Shown piece after piece: positions 53,752 to 63,289 of a stretch of 64,000 bases of DNA. Origin of the DNA: Gammaproteobacteria bacterium (lineage in GTDB: Bacteria > Pseudomonadota > Gammaproteobacteria > Steroidobacterales > Steroidobacteraceae); NCBI GenBank assembly GCA_025350055.1, contig JANXYK010000029.1:1-64000 (forward strand). The letters run 5' to 3'. Under the pieces are notes generated by a model, which was not told the origin of the DNA, ran no database searches, and saw only the letters and a list, made by a program, of their open reading frames with translations. Made by a program: the position numbers and the translations under genes. The first letter of the stretch is position 1. Every line of letters starts with the position of its first letter.

Positions 53752-54624
53752 TCAGCTGCGGAATCGCGCTGCCTCATACGCGGGCACCGCGCCCGACTGC
53801 GATGCCACGTAGGACGCCAGTCGCGCCGCACGCGCCAACGCCATCGGCGCCGCACTGCCGGCAAGCAGCGCGCACACCAGCATCGCCAGGAAGGCGTCGC
53901 CGGCGCCCACGGTGTCGGCCACCGTCGTGGGCACCGAGCCCTGCGCATGCCATTGACCCTGCCAGTACAAGCGCGAGCCCGCAGCACCGAGCGTAACGCA
54001 CAAGGCCTGCACGCCGAAGCGCGAACCCAGCGTGGTCCACAAGCCTTCGGGTGTGGCTGCGCCGCCAAACCATTCGGCGAACAGCCGGCATTCCTCTTCG
54101 TTGAGCTTCACCAGCGCCGCGCCGCGCAAGCCCGCCTCGCAGAGCGAGCGCTCGATATGCGGTGCGCGCAGGTTCGGATCGAACACGCGCCAGCGCGCGG
54201 CGCGCGCGAGCTGACCGATGGCTTCGCGCGAGCGCGGATCGCGCTGGCCCAGCGTGCCGTGCACCATCGCATCGGCGCTGGCGGCCGCGGCCAGCGCGGC
54301 TGGCGTGGCAGTGAGTGCGTCCCAGGCGGCCGGCGCCGGGAATTCGTAGTGTGCCGAGCCATCCGCGGCGAGTGCCGCGCGCGCCACGCCACTGGGCAGG
54401 CGCGGGTCGATCTGCAGCAGGCTGAGGTCCATGCCCAGAGCGCGCGCACTCTCGAGTGCGCGCCGACCGCGCTCATCCTTGCCGATGCGCGAGACCAGCA
54501 GCGTGCGCGCGCCGAGGCGCGCGCAGTGCGCAGCGACATTGAAAGGGGCACCGCCGATGAACTCGCCCGCGGGCAGCACATCCCACAGCGTCTCGCCGGC
54601 GCACAGTATGGTGGGCAGACTCAT
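53752..54624 (-). CDS. PfkB-family carbohydrate kinase, probably fructokinase
   Basis: A 290-residue cytoplasmic kinase. It has GETLWDVLP at the N-terminus, GGAPFNVAAH (sugar-binding) near residue 24 and DTVGAGDAF at 237-245 with catalytic D243, plus LVKLNEEE in the nucleotide lobe. Fructose is the likely substrate because the neighbours make fructose (GH32 next door, sucrose phosphorylase at 13221). It converges with the GH32 gene (13-bp gap) and is followed on its own strand after 6 bp upstream by glgA, so glgA and this kinase probably form one minus-strand operon transcribed from 56088. Ribokinase-type alternatives are less likely. Confidence 0.87.
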   Translation of the reverse strand: MSLPTILCAGETLWDVLPAGEFIGGAPFNVAAHCARLGARTLLVSRIGKDERGRRALESARALGMDLSLLQIDPRLPSGVARAALAADGSAHYEFPAPAAWDALTATPAALAAAASADAMVHGTLGQRDPRSREAIGQLARAARWRVFDPNLRAPHIERSLCEAGLRGAALVKLNEEECRLFAEWFGGAATPEGLWTTLGSRFGVQALCVTLGAAGSRLYWQGQWHAQGSVPTTVADTVGAGDAFLAMLVCALLAGSAAPMALARAARLASYVASQSGAVPAYEAARFRS

Positions 54625-54630
54625 CGCGGC

Positions 54631-56088
54631 TCAGGGCTGTGCGAGCCGCTCATAGGCTTCGACGTAGCGCTGTATCTGGCGATTCCAGGAGAAATCCTGC
54701 GCCATGCCGTTCTGCACTAGCCGACGCCAGGCGCCTTTCTGCTGGTACAGATCGAGCGCGTAGCCAATCGCCCAGCTCACTGCCACTTCGTTGTAGTCGT
54801 TGAAGAGGATGCCGGTGCCCGTGCCCGTAGCGACATCGAAGTGCTGCACGGAATCGGCGAGTCCGCCGGTGCGGCGCACGATCGGCACCGTGCCATAGCG
54901 CAGGCTGTACATCTGGTTCAGTCCGCAGGGCTCGTAGTGCGAGGGCATCAGGAACAGGTCGCTGGCCGCTTCGATCCAGTGCGCCAGCTCATCGCTGTAG
55001 CCGCACTTGAAATACACGCGACCCGGGTGCTGCTGTTCCAGCTGCGTGAAAAACGCTTCGTATTGCGGCTCGCCAGTGCCCAGCACGGCGAGATTGAAGT
55101 CACGCGTCGCGAGCAGCTCTGGCAGTGCGTCGATCAGCAGGTCAAAACCTTTCTGCGTGGCCAGGCGGCTGACCATGCCGACCAGCGGCCGGCGCTCGGC
55201 GGCCGCGAGGCCCAGGCGCGCCAGAAACTCCTGCTTGAGTCCGGCTTTCACACCGAGCTGCGCGGCGCCGAAGTGCCGCGGCAAATAGCGATCGACGCGC
55301 GGATCCCACTCCTCGTAGTCGACGCCGTTCAATATGCCGAGCAGTGAATCGCTGCGTGCGCGCAGCGTGTCTTCGAGGCCCATGCCGTACTCGGCAGTCT
55401 GGATCTCGCGCGCGTAGCTCGGGCTCACCGTGGTCAGCAGATCCGCATACAGCAGACCGTGGCGCAGCATGTTGATGCGGCCAGCGCGCAGTTCTTCCTG
55501 ATGCAGCAGCTCGATGCCGGCGCCGGCGAGCAGTTCGCCGCCGGCCACGGCGCCCACTACGCCCTGGTAGCCGATGTTGTGGATCGTCATCACGCTGCGG
55601 GTGCGCGCGAACAGCGCATCCCAGCGGTAGATCGAGCGCAGCCACAGCGGCGCCATCGCCGTGTGCCAGTCATTGCAGTGCAGGATCTGCGGCGCGAAGC
55701 CCATGCGCTGGCAGCACAGGAAGGCCGCGTGCGTGAGCAGCAGGAAGCGGCGGTATTCGTCCGGATCCTGCGTGTAGAGCGCGGGGCGGGCATACATCGC
55801 GGGGCAGTCGATCAGGTAGATGAAGGCCTGCGAGCCGGGGAGGCGCACGGTCTCCACCGAAAATTTGTAATCAAGGGCGCCGATGCGCACCGGTACGTCC
55901 TGCAGGAATTCGACCGGGTAGCGCTCCAGGCCCTCGCGCTTGATCGAGCTGTAACCGGGCAGGAACAGCCGGATGTCGTGCCCGGCCGCACGCAGGTATT
56001 TGACCAGCGCGCCGCTGACATCCGCCAGGCCGCCGGCCTTTGCAAACGGTGTCATCTCGGCGGAAATACAGCAAATCTTCAGCGGCAT
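54631..56088 (-). CDS. glgA: Glycogen synthase (ADP-glucose type, GT5)
   Basis: A 485-residue cytoplasmic enzyme that extends glycogen using ADP-glucose from GlgC. The KxGG motif lies at residues 17-20 in FAKAGGLADVSGAL. The C-terminal Rossmann domain shows PSHYEPCGLNQMYSLRYG and RRTGGLADSV, the nucleotide-sugar contacts typical of GT5. It is first in a minus-strand pair with the PfkB kinase. It is separated by about 48 kb from glgB/glgC, with the whole uptake island in between. Confidence 0.96.
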   Translation of the reverse strand: MPLKICCISAEMTPFAKAGGLADVSGALVKYLRAAGHDIRLFLPGYSSIKREGLERYPVEFLQDVPVRIGALDYKFSVETVRLPGSQAFIYLIDCPAMYARPALYTQDPDEYRRFLLLTHAAFLCCQRMGFAPQILHCNDWHTAMAPLWLRSIYRWDALFARTRSVMTIHNIGYQGVVGAVAGGELLAGAGIELLHQEELRAGRINMLRHGLLYADLLTTVSPSYAREIQTAEYGMGLEDTLRARSDSLLGILNGVDYEEWDPRVDRYLPRHFGAAQLGVKAGLKQEFLARLGLAAAERRPLVGMVSRLATQKGFDLLIDALPELLATRDFNLAVLGTGEPQYEAFFTQLEQQHPGRVYFKCGYSDELAHWIEAASDLFLMPSHYEPCGLNQMYSLRYGTVPIVRRTGGLADSVQHFDVATGTGTGILFNDYNEVAVSWAIGYALDLYQQKGAWRRLVQNGMAQDFSWNRQIQRYVEAYERLAQP

Positions 56089-56145
56089 GGGTCGAAGTTT
56101 ACTTCAGCGCAACAGCAATCTGCTTAAGCCGGCTATCATTTGCGC

Positions 56146-56277
56146 ATGCGTCGTCTCGCGGTCGCGGTATCGGTGGTGCTGCTGCTGGCCCTGTCATTGG
56201 GGGCCGGATGGATCGCGGCCGACTGGCCGCATTGGTGCCGCACGCTCGGGCTGTGCGACGGCCAGGGTCTGCTCTAA
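56146..56277 (+). CDS. Possible small membrane-anchored or exported protein (43 residues)
   Basis: ATG at 56146 to TAA at 56277 encodes a peptide with the hydrophobic segment VAVSVVLLLALSLGAGWIA and a short tail with two cysteines (HWCRTLGLC). TATCAT at 56133-56138 could be a -10 box and would give a nearly leaderless mRNA. There is no Shine-Dalgarno site and no known family. It lies in the 248-bp space between divergent glgA and the alkyltransferase gene. It may be real or a chance ORF. Confidence 0.35.
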   Translation: MRRLAVAVSVVLLLALSLGAGWIAADWPHWCRTLGLCDGQGLL

Positions 56278-56336
56278 GCGCCAGCGGCCGCGAATCAGCA
56301 ACTATCGGGTTGGGCTGCGTGGCGCGCGTGGCTAAC

Positions 56337-57275
56337 ATGGCCGCCATGCAGAACCTCAACAGCCGGAATTTCGAGCGCATCGCCCGCGCGATCGCCTACA
56401 TCGACGCCCACTGGCAGGAGCAGCCGCGGCTGCCCGACATCGCCGCCAAACTCCATTTGTCAGCCTTTCATTTTGATCGATTGTTTCATGAATGGGCCGG
56501 AATAACCCCAAAGACCTACATTCAGCACATTACTGGTACAGTGGCGAAGCAACGCTTGGGTCAGAAGGGCAGCCTGCTGGAGGCCTCCCTGGCGGTCGGG
56601 CTTTCGGGCCCCTCGCGCCTGCACGACCTGATCGTGAAGCTCGAGGCGATGACCCCGGCTGAGACCGCCCGCGCCGGCGCCGGCGTGCCGATCGACTTTG
56701 GCGTGGCCTCCACGCCCTTCGGCTTGATGCTCGCAGGCTGCACGGCGCGCGGCGTCTGCCACCTGGCTTTTGTCGAGGCTGCCACGCAGGCCAGCGCGCG
56801 CGCCGAGTTGCAGCAGAGCTGGCCCAAGGCGAGCTTGAACTGGAACCCGGAAGCCATTGCGGCACTGGCCGGGCGCATCTGGCCCGCGGCCGGCACGGTG
56901 GCCGGCGGGTCGGTCGTCACGCCGGCCGCGGGTCGCTTCGCGCGCTCGCCGCTCAAGCTGTGGGTGCGGGGTACCGCTTTCCAGCTGCAGATCTGGCGGG
57001 CGCTGCTGGCGCTGGGCAGCTCCGAGCGCACCAGTTACGGTGCCCTGGCGGAATCCATAGGCCAGCCGCGCGCGGCCCGGGCCGTGGGCACGGCGGTAGG
57101 GGCGAATCCCGTGGCCTGGCTGATCCCCTGTCACCGGGTGCTGCGCGCCAGCGGGGAGCTCGGGGGCTACCACTGGGGGGTGGAGCGCAAGCGCGCCATG
57201 CTGGCCTGGGAGAGCCTGCACCACGCCCGCCATCAGCCCGGTGCGGGCGCCGCCGGGGTTTATTTAAACACCTGA
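56337..57275 (+). CDS. Methylated-DNA-protein cysteine methyltransferase with AraC-type HTH
   Basis: A 312-residue cytoplasmic DNA-repair/regulatory protein. Residues 1-110 form an AraC-type helix-turn-helix (LPDIAAKLHLSAFHFDRLFH, AGITPKTYIQ). The C-terminal part is the alkyltransferase with TAFQLQIWRALLALGSSER, and the active Cys C265 in WLIPCHRVLR. The Ada-type N-terminal zinc domain that accepts phosphotriester methyl groups is missing, so regulation by methylation would differ from E. coli Ada. Two in-frame ATGs (56337 and 56346) are possible starts. It is a housekeeping repair gene with no link to sugars. Confidence 0.93.
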   Translation: MAAMQNLNSRNFERIARAIAYIDAHWQEQPRLPDIAAKLHLSAFHFDRLFHEWAGITPKTYIQHITGTVAKQRLGQKGSLLEASLAVGLSGPSRLHDLIVKLEAMTPAETARAGAGVPIDFGVASTPFGLMLAGCTARGVCHLAFVEAATQASARAELQQSWPKASLNWNPEAIAALAGRIWPAAGTVAGGSVVTPAAGRFARSPLKLWVRGTAFQLQIWRALLALGSSERTSYGALAESIGQPRAARAVGTAVGANPVAWLIPCHRVLRASGELGGYHWGVERKRAMLAWESLHHARHQPGAGAAGVYLNT

Positions 57276-57332
57276 TTTATAAGCGATAATTTTTGCTGCT
57301 AGAATCGTCAGCCTCGATCCCGGGGTCTGCCG

Positions 57333-58835
57333 ATGTCCGCCTCTCCATACCAACAACTCGAACAGGAATGGCGACGATTGCACGCCTTTCGCGGCGCGCT
57401 CTCGCTGCTGCGCTGGGATGCCGCGGTGATGATGCCGCGCGGCAGCTCGGAGGTGCGCGGCGAACAACTCGCAGCACTCGAGACTGAATATCACGCGCTG
57501 CTCACCGCGCCCAAGGTCACGCGGCTGCTCGATCGCGCGCAGGCCAATGAGCGCGGACTCGAGGATTGGCAGGTCTCGAACCTGCGCGAGATGCGCCGCC
57601 AGCGCGATCATGCGATCGCCACGCCGGCCTCGCTGATCTCGCGGCTTGCGAAAGCCGCGGCGCGTGCCGAGAACCAGTGGGCCGCGGCACGGCGCGAAAA
57701 CAATTTCGCACTGTTCGCGCCGCATCTTGAAGAACTGTTGTTGCTGGTGCGTGACAAGGCCGCGCTGCTCGGGCAGGCGCTGAACCTGCCGCCTTACGAT
57801 GCGCTGGTCGATGAGTTCAGCCCTGGTGTGGGCACCGCCGATATCGATGCGATCTTCAAGGCGCTCTCGCGCCGGCTGCCCGGCATGATCAACGAAGCGA
57901 TCGAGGCGCAGGCCAGTACCGCGCTGGCGCCGATCAGCGGCAAATTCCCGACCAGCAAACAGCGCGCGCTGGCGGTCGAAGTGATGAAAGCACTGGGATT
58001 TCCCTTCGATCAGGGGCGACTGGACGAGAGCGAACACCCGTTCACGGAAGGCGTGGCCGGCGACATCCGCGTGACCACGCGCTTTGATGCCAACAATCCC
58101 TTCGATGGTTTGCTGGGTGCGCTGCACGAAACCGGTCATGCGATGTACGACCTGGGCATTCCGGTGGGCTGGCGCGATCAGCCGGTCGGACGCGATCGCG
58201 GCATGGCGCTCGAGGAGAGCCAGTCATTGCTGCTGGAGATGATCATCGGTCGCGGCGCTCCGTTCCTGCGCTATCTGCAGCCGCTGCTGCAGAAGCACCT
58301 GGGCGTCAGCGGGCCGGAATGGGAGTTCGATGCGCTCTACGCGCGGCTCACGCGCGTGCGGCGCGGTCTGATCCGCGTCGATGCCGATGAGATGAGCTAT
58401 TCGCTGCACATCATGCAGCGCTACGACATCGAGAAGCAGCTGCTCTCGGGCAAGCTCGCGGTGCGGCACCTCGAGGAGAGCTGGAACAGCGGCATGGAAC
58501 AACGCTTCGGCACTCGCCCCGCCGGCGCGGCCGACGGTTGCCTGCAGGATGTGCATTGGGCGCTGGGTTCCTTCGGCTATTTTCCTTCCTATGCGCTCGG
58601 CATGGTGATCGCGGCGCAGTTGTGGGAGAGCCTGCATGCGCAGCTGCCCGAAGTGGAGACCCAGCTCGCGCAAGGCGATTTCGCCGGCGTTTTCGGCTGG
58701 CTGCGCGAGAACGTCCATGGGCAGGGCGCGAAGCTCCCGGTGAAGGAATTGATCAAGCAGGCCACGGGCCAGCCGCTCGGCGCCAGTGCGCTGCTGCGCT
58801 ACCTGCAGGCCAAATACCTGGCGGCCGCGCCGTGA
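57333..58835 (+). CDS. Carboxypeptidase, peptidase family M32
   Basis: A 500-residue cytoplasmic metallocarboxypeptidase. The zinc motif is H265-E-T-G-H269 in [12 protein letters not shown], and the M32-specific [14 protein letters not shown] is present. It also has [13 protein letters not shown] and [16 protein letters not shown], all family blocks. It is the first gene in a run of overlapping genes (GTGA overlap with ttcA). Function is general peptide turnover. Confidence 0.93.
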   Translation: MSASPYQQLEQEWRRLHAFRGALSLLRWDAAVMMPRGSSEVRGEQLAALETEYHALLTAPKVTRLLDRAQANERGLEDWQVSNLREMRRQRDHAIATPASLISRLAKAAARAENQWAAARRENNFALFAPHLEELLLLVRDKAALLGQALNLPPYDALVDEFSPGVGTADIDAIFKALSRRLPGMINEAIEAQASTALAPISGKFPTSKQRALAVEVMKALGFPFDQGRLDESEHPFTEGVAGDIRVTTRFDANNPFDGLLGALHETGHAMYDLGIPVGWRDQPVGRDRGMALEESQSLLLEMIIGRGAPFLRYLQPLLQKHLGVSGPEWEFDALYARLTRVRRGLIRVDADEMSYSLHIMQRYDIEKQLLSGKLAVRHLEESWNSGMEQRFGTRPAGAADGCLQDVHWALGSFGYFPSYALGMVIAAQLWESLHAQLPEVETQLAQGDFAGVFGWLRENVHGQGAKLPVKELIKQATGQPLGASALLRYLQAKYLAAAP

Positions 58836-59677
58836 ACGCCGAGGCGCGCGCCGTGACGATCGAGGCGCGCGTCGCGCGCGGGTCGAACACGCTGCGGCGC
58901 CTGGGGGCCTCGCTGCGCGGGCTGGCCGGCAAGGCGATTGCCGACTACCGGATGATCGAGGCGGGCGATCGCGTGATGGTGTGCCTCTCCGGCGGCAAGG
59001 ATTCCTACACGCTGCTCGACCTGCTGCTCTCGCTCCAGCGCAGTGCGCCGGTGCCCTTCGAGCTCATCGCGGTGAACCTCGATCAGAAGCAGCCGGATTT
59101 TCCGGCGCATGTGCTGCCCGATTACCTGCGCGCACTCGGTGTGCCTTTCCACGTGATCGAGCAGAACACCTACAGCGTGGTGAAGCGGCTGATCCCGGAG
59201 GGCAAGACCCTGTGCTCGCTGTGCTCGCGCATGCGGCGCGGCGCGCTGTACCGCTACGCGAGTGAAAATGGTATTACCAAAATCGCGCTCGGCCATCATC
59301 GCGATGACATCATCGAAACGCTGTTCCTGAATCTCTTCCACGGCGGCCGGCTCAAGGCCATGGCGCCGAAATACCGCTCGGATGACGCTCGTCACGTGAT
59401 CATCCGGCCGCTGGCCTATATCCCCGAGCGCGAGATCGCCCGCTATGCGCGCGGCCGCGAATTTCCGATCATTCCCTGCAACCTGTGCGGCTCGCAGGCC
59501 AACCTGCAGCGCCGCAGCGTCAAGCGCATGCTGGCGGCCTGGGAGTGCGAACAGCCCGGACGCAGCGAGAGCATCTTCACGGCGCTGCGCAATGTGGAGC
59601 CGGTACACCTGGCCGATACCACGCTCTACGATTTTGCGACCTGTCCGCCCACGGGCGGCGCCACAAGCACGAGCTGA
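58832..59677 (+). CDS. ttcA: tRNA 2-thiocytidine biosynthesis protein
   Basis: A 281-residue enzyme that thiolates cytidine 32 in tRNA using an iron-sulfur cluster. The PP-loop SGGKDS is at residues 53-58, and the cluster ligands are C128-x-x-C131 (LCSLCSRM) and C216-x-x-C219 (PCNLCGS). [19 protein letters not shown] is a family block. The GTG start overlaps the M32 stop; the frame upstream lies within the carboxypeptidase gene. Its stop TGA overlaps the ATG of the phosphatase/ADP-ribosylglycohydrolase fusion. Confidence 0.95.
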   Translation: MNAEARAVTIEARVARGSNTLRRLGASLRGLAGKAIADYRMIEAGDRVMVCLSGGKDSYTLLDLLLSLQRSAPVPFELIAVNLDQKQPDFPAHVLPDYLRALGVPFHVIEQNTYSVVKRLIPEGKTLCSLCSRMRRGALYRYASENGITKIALGHHRDDIIETLFLNLFHGGRLKAMAPKYRSDDARHVIIRPLAYIPEREIARYARGREFPIIPCNLCGSQANLQRRSVKRMLAAWECEQPGRSESIFTALRNVEPVHLADTTLYDFATCPPTGGATSTS

Positions 59678-61209
59678 TGGACCGGCCACTCGCCAACAGC
59701 TACTGGGTGCAGGCCGGTCGCCTGCTCGCCGGTGAGCATCCGGCCGGGCGCGAGCGCGTGCAGAGCCTGCTGGGCGCGGGCATCACCGGCTTCGTCGATC
59801 TCACCGAGGAAGGCGAGTGCGCGGCCTATGAATTGCTGTTGCCGAGGACCGTGCTGTACCTGCGCCACTCCATTCCCGACCAGGACGTGCCGCGTGATCC
59901 GAAGTACATGCGTCGCATCCAGGATGATATTGCCGCGGCGCTGGGCGAAGGTCGCTCGCTCTATCTGCACTGCCGCGCCGGCATCGGCCGCACCGGACTC
60001 ACGGCTGGCTGCTATCTGGTCGAGCAGGGCAAGAGCGGCGAGGTCGCGCTGCGCGAACTGAACCAGCTGTGGACCGAGCAGTGCGCGCGCGCCGCCACCT
60101 GGCCCACGATTCCGCAGACCGAGCGGCAGGCTGATTACATCCGCGGCTGGCGTGCACGCCGGCGACGCAATCTCGCCGCGACCATCGCCAGCGCCGCGGC
60201 CGGCGCCGTGGCCAGCGCGGCCTCGGTATTCACCGGGAGCGATGTCAGCGATGCCGAGCTCGCGCCGGTGCGCGATCTGCGTGAGCGCTTCCACGGTGCG
60301 CTGCAGGGGCTCGCGATCGGCGATGCGCTCGCCGCGGCCACACAGTATCGACGCACCGGCAGTTTTCCGCCGGTGGGCGATCTGCTCGGCGGCGGCCCCT
60401 TCGAACTGCCGCGCGGTGCCTGGAGCGACGACACCGCCATGGCACTGTGCCTGGCCGAGAGCCTGGTGGAATCCAATGGCTCGGATCCGCGCGACCAGGT
60501 GGCGCGTTACACGCGCTGGCAGCGTGAGGGCTATCTCTCGGCCACGGGCCAGTGCTTGGGCATTACCGCCAGCACGGCGCAGGCGCTGGCTGCGGCGCAG
60601 TGGCGCGCGCAACCCTATTCCGGCTCGCACGATCCGAAGCAGCTGCATCCCGAGCCGCTGGCGCGCGTTGCACCCGTGGTGATGTACGCCTTTGCCAATG
60701 CGCCGCAGGCCGTGGAGATGGCCGCCGACTCAGCGCGCACCACTTCGCAGGCGCCGCTGGTGCTTGATGCCTGCCGGCTGCTGGGCGCGATGCTGCATGC
60801 CGCCTTGCGCGGCGAGCCGCGTGCGCAGGTACTCTCGCCCTCGGCCGCAGTGTTCGGAGCTCGGCCCTTGCGCCCGGAACTCGCAGCCATCGCTGCCAGT
60901 AGCTGCGCTGGCGCGCCGCAGCCGGCCGACGCCAACGGCGATGTACTGGCCGTGCTGGCGCTGGCGCGCTGGGCTTTCGGCAGCACCAGGAATTTTCGCG
61001 AAGGCGCATTGCGGGCCGTGAATCTGGGCGGCCACAGCGATGTGATCGGCGCGGTCTACGGGCAATTGGCTGGTGCCTTCTACGGACTGGCGGCTGCGCC
61101 ACGCGGCTGGCGCGAAGCGCTGGTGCAGTCCGAAACGATCGCGCAACTGGCCGATCGGCTGCTGCGCGACGCGCTGCTGCAGCTGGGCGAAAACGCGGCG
61201 GTGCTATGA
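59677..61209 (+). CDS. Fusion of dual-specificity-type phosphatase and ADP-ribosylglycohydrolase-like domain
   Basis: A 510-residue fusion. Residues 1-155 are a protein-tyrosine-phosphatase-like domain with the P-loop HCRAGIGRTG (C99, R105) and a candidate general acid D70 in PDQDVP. Residues 160-190 form a basic then Ala-rich linker. From about 205 the DraG/ARH fold begins: GALQGLAIGDALAA and GAWSDDTAMA (W249-T253, the first metal cluster). The second metal cluster, normally GGDTDT, reads GGHSDV at 451-456: the first Asp is His and the last Thr is Val, so metal binding may be altered or activity lost. The gene overlaps both neighbours. It could remove phosphate and ADP-ribose from one target, or the ARH half may only bind ADP-ribose. 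Confidence 0.85.
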   Translation: MDRPLANSYWVQAGRLLAGEHPAGRERVQSLLGAGITGFVDLTEEGECAAYELLLPRTVLYLRHSIPDQDVPRDPKYMRRIQDDIAAALGEGRSLYLHCRAGIGRTGLTAGCYLVEQGKSGEVALRELNQLWTEQCARAATWPTIPQTERQADYIRGWRARRRRNLAATIASAAAGAVASAASVFTGSDVSDAELAPVRDLRERFHGALQGLAIGDALAAATQYRRTGSFPPVGDLLGGGPFELPRGAWSDDTAMALCLAESLVESNGSDPRDQVARYTRWQREGYLSATGQCLGITASTAQALAAAQWRAQPYSGSHDPKQLHPEPLARVAPVVMYAFANAPQAVEMAADSARTTSQAPLVLDACRLLGAMLHAALRGEPRAQVLSPSAAVFGARPLRPELAAIAASSCAGAPQPADANGDVLAVLALARWAFGSTRNFREGALRAVNLGGHSDVIGAVYGQLAGAFYGLAAAPRGWREALVQSETIAQLADRLLRDALLQLGENAAVL

Positions 61210-62261
61210 AGCGCCAACCCGCCTGGGCGCGGCTCGACGACGAGCAACTGCTCGATCTGCGGCTGTGCGACTTGCATCTGCAGCTGCGCGGCTCGGGGCT
61301 GGAGCCGCGCATCGCGCGCCTGTATCGCGAGCTCGCGGCGCGCGGCATCGCGTTCCGGCCGCACGCCTGGCTGGCGGAAGAATGGTTCTCGCCCGATGGG
61401 GTGCCGGGTTTCGCGGTGCCGTTCTATCTGGCGCATCCGCGCCTGCAGCGCCTCGAGCGCAAGATGACGGGCGAAGTGGAGGGCAGCAACTACAACTGGC
61501 AGATGCGCATCCTGCGCCACGAAGCCGGTCATGCGATCGATTCGGCCTACCGGCTGCGGCGGCGCGCGCGCTGGCGGGCGCTGTTCGGTCCGGCCTCGCA
61601 GCGCTACGCGCCGCACTATCGCGCGCGGCCGGCGAGCCGCCGTCACGTGCAGCACCTGGGCGAGTGGTATGCGCAGGCGCATCCGACCGAGGATTTTGCC
61701 GAGACCTTCGCAGTGTGGCTGCAGCCGCACTCCGACTGGCGCCGCCGCTATGCCGCCTGGCCAGCGCGCGCCAAGCTTGAATACGTGGCCGAAGTGGCCG
61801 CGGAATTCTTCAAGCATCGTCCGCTGGTGCGCTGCCGCGATCGCATCGAGGCGCTCGAGTACAACACCATCACGCTGCGCGAACACTACCGCCGCAAGCG
61901 CCAGGCGCTGCGGCGCCGCCATCGCGCGCGCGCCGATCGTGCGTTGCGGCGCGTGTTCGGCGGCGCCGATACGCGCGCCGCGGGTACGCGCTCTGCAAGC
62001 TCGCGCGCTGCCGGCAATGGCGCCGGCGCTGCGACACTGCTGCGCGCGCACAAGCTCAAGCTGCGCGCGGTGCTCGAGCGTGAGGCTGGCGCCGATCGCT
62101 ACGCCGCGCAACAACTGGTGCGTATGGCGATCGAGCGCTGCGATCGCCTGCAGCTGCCGGCTCATGGTTCGCGCCGTGCGCTGCTGCCGCGCCTGCGCCA
62201 GGCGTTGGTCAGCATGGCGCGCGGCTACATCGCCAGCGACCAGATGAGCCTGCGCTTGTGA
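61206..62261 (+). CDS. Putative zinc metallopeptidase (HExxH) with basic C-terminal extension
   Basis: A 351-residue protein without a signal peptide. The zinc motif H105-E-A-G-H109 lies in RHEAGHAIDSA, and TEDFAETFAVWL (about residue 162-173) should supply the third ligand. VEGSNYNWQMRIL precedes the motif. The last 120 residues are strongly basic and helical (EHYRRKRQALRRRHRARADR), suggesting nucleic acid or membrane contact. It overlaps the fusion gene by ATGA and the ATP-grasp gene by GTGA, so the three proteins are likely made together. I believe it belongs to the putative zinc-binding metallopeptidase family often encoded beside ATP-grasp proteins. Substrate unknown. Confidence 0.75.
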   Translation: MKRQPAWARLDDEQLLDLRLCDLHLQLRGSGLEPRIARLYRELAARGIAFRPHAWLAEEWFSPDGVPGFAVPFYLAHPRLQRLERKMTGEVEGSNYNWQMRILRHEAGHAIDSAYRLRRRARWRALFGPASQRYAPHYRARPASRRHVQHLGEWYAQAHPTEDFAETFAVWLQPHSDWRRRYAAWPARAKLEYVAEVAAEFFKHRPLVRCRDRIEALEYNTITLREHYRRKRQALRRRHRARADRALRRVFGGADTRAAGTRSASSRAAGNGAGAATLLRAHKLKLRAVLEREAGADRYAAQQLVRMAIERCDRLQLPAHGSRRALLPRLRQALVSMARGYIASDQMSLRL

Positions 62262-63289
62262 AATCGCTGCGTACGCTGGTCGTGGTGCATTCCGACCTGC
62301 TGCCGCCGGCGAGCCTGGAAGGCCACAGCGACAAGGAAATCGCCGAGTGGCGCACCGAGTACGATGTGATCGGCGCGCTGAAAAAGGCCGGCCACACCGT
62401 GCAACCGCTGGGCGTGCTTGACTCATTGACCGAACTGCGCATTGCGCTGCTCGAGTGGCGCCCCGACGTGGTGTTCAACCTGCTCGAGGAATTCAACGGC
62501 ATCGTCACCTACGACCAGCACGTGGTCGCGTTCCTGGAGCTGATGAGCCAGCCCTACACCGGTTGCAATCCGCGCGGCCTGCTGCTGGCGCGCGACAAGG
62601 TGCTGTGCAAGCAGCTGCTGGCCTTCCATCGCATTCCGACACCGCAATTCGCAGTGTTTCGCCGTGGCGAGCGCTTCCATCTGCCGCGCCGGCTGCGGCT
62701 GCCACTGTTCGTGAAGTCGGCGACCGAGGATGCCTCGCTCGGCATCGCGCAGGCCTCGGTGGTCGATGATGCGCACAAGTTGCGTGAGCGCGTGCAGTTC
62801 ATGCATGAGCAGATCAAGTCGGACGCGCTGGTCGAGGAATACATCGAAGGGCGCGAGCTCTATGTGGGCGTGCTTGGCAACGAGCGCCTGAGCCGCCTGC
62901 CGGTATGGGAGATGGAGTTCGGCTCGCTCCCTGAATCGTTGCCGGCGATCGCGACCCGCAAGGTGAAGTGGGATCGCGCCTACCAGCAGAAATACGGCAT
63001 CACCACGCGCGAGGCGCGCGAACTGCCGCCACTGCTGCTGGCGCGCATCGACCGGCTGGCGCGGCGCATCTATCGCGCGCTGCACCTGTCGGGCTATGCG
63101 CGCATCGATTTCCGCTTGAAGGCTGACGGGAGCCTCTATGTGCTGGAAGCCAACCCCAATCCCAATCTCGAGCAGACCGAAGACTTTGCCGCCTCGGCGC
63201 AGGCTGGCGGTGTAGGCTATGGAAAACTGCTGGAGCGGATCGTGCGACTGGGAATGGCCTATCGCGCCGAATGGCGCAACTATGGTTGA
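62258..63289 (+). CDS. ATP-grasp ligase, D-alanine:D-alanine ligase-like
   Basis: A 343-residue cytoplasmic enzyme with the ATP-grasp fold: PRGLLLARDKVLCKQLLAFH (domain linker), PLFVKSATEDASLGIAQAS (ATP-binding lysine), LVEEYIEGRELYVGVLG, and ARIDFRLKADGSLYVLEANP near residue 285, which holds the metal-binding acidic residues and Asn. It lacks the usual Ddl substrate-binding pattern, so peptide or amino-acid ligation of another kind is likely. It is encoded in the same overlapping run as an HExxH protein. Together they could build and process a small peptide; this is inference. Confidence 0.8.
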   Translation: MKSLRTLVVVHSDLLPPASLEGHSDKEIAEWRTEYDVIGALKKAGHTVQPLGVLDSLTELRIALLEWRPDVVFNLLEEFNGIVTYDQHVVAFLELMSQPYTGCNPRGLLLARDKVLCKQLLAFHRIPTPQFAVFRRGERFHLPRRLRLPLFVKSATEDASLGIAQASVVDDAHKLRERVQFMHEQIKSDALVEEYIEGRELYVGVLGNERLSRLPVWEMEFGSLPESLPAIATRKVKWDRAYQQKYGITTREARELPPLLLARIDRLARRIYRALHLSGYARIDFRLKADGSLYVLEANPNPNLEQTEDFAASAQAGGVGYGKLLERIVRLGMAYRAEWRNYG

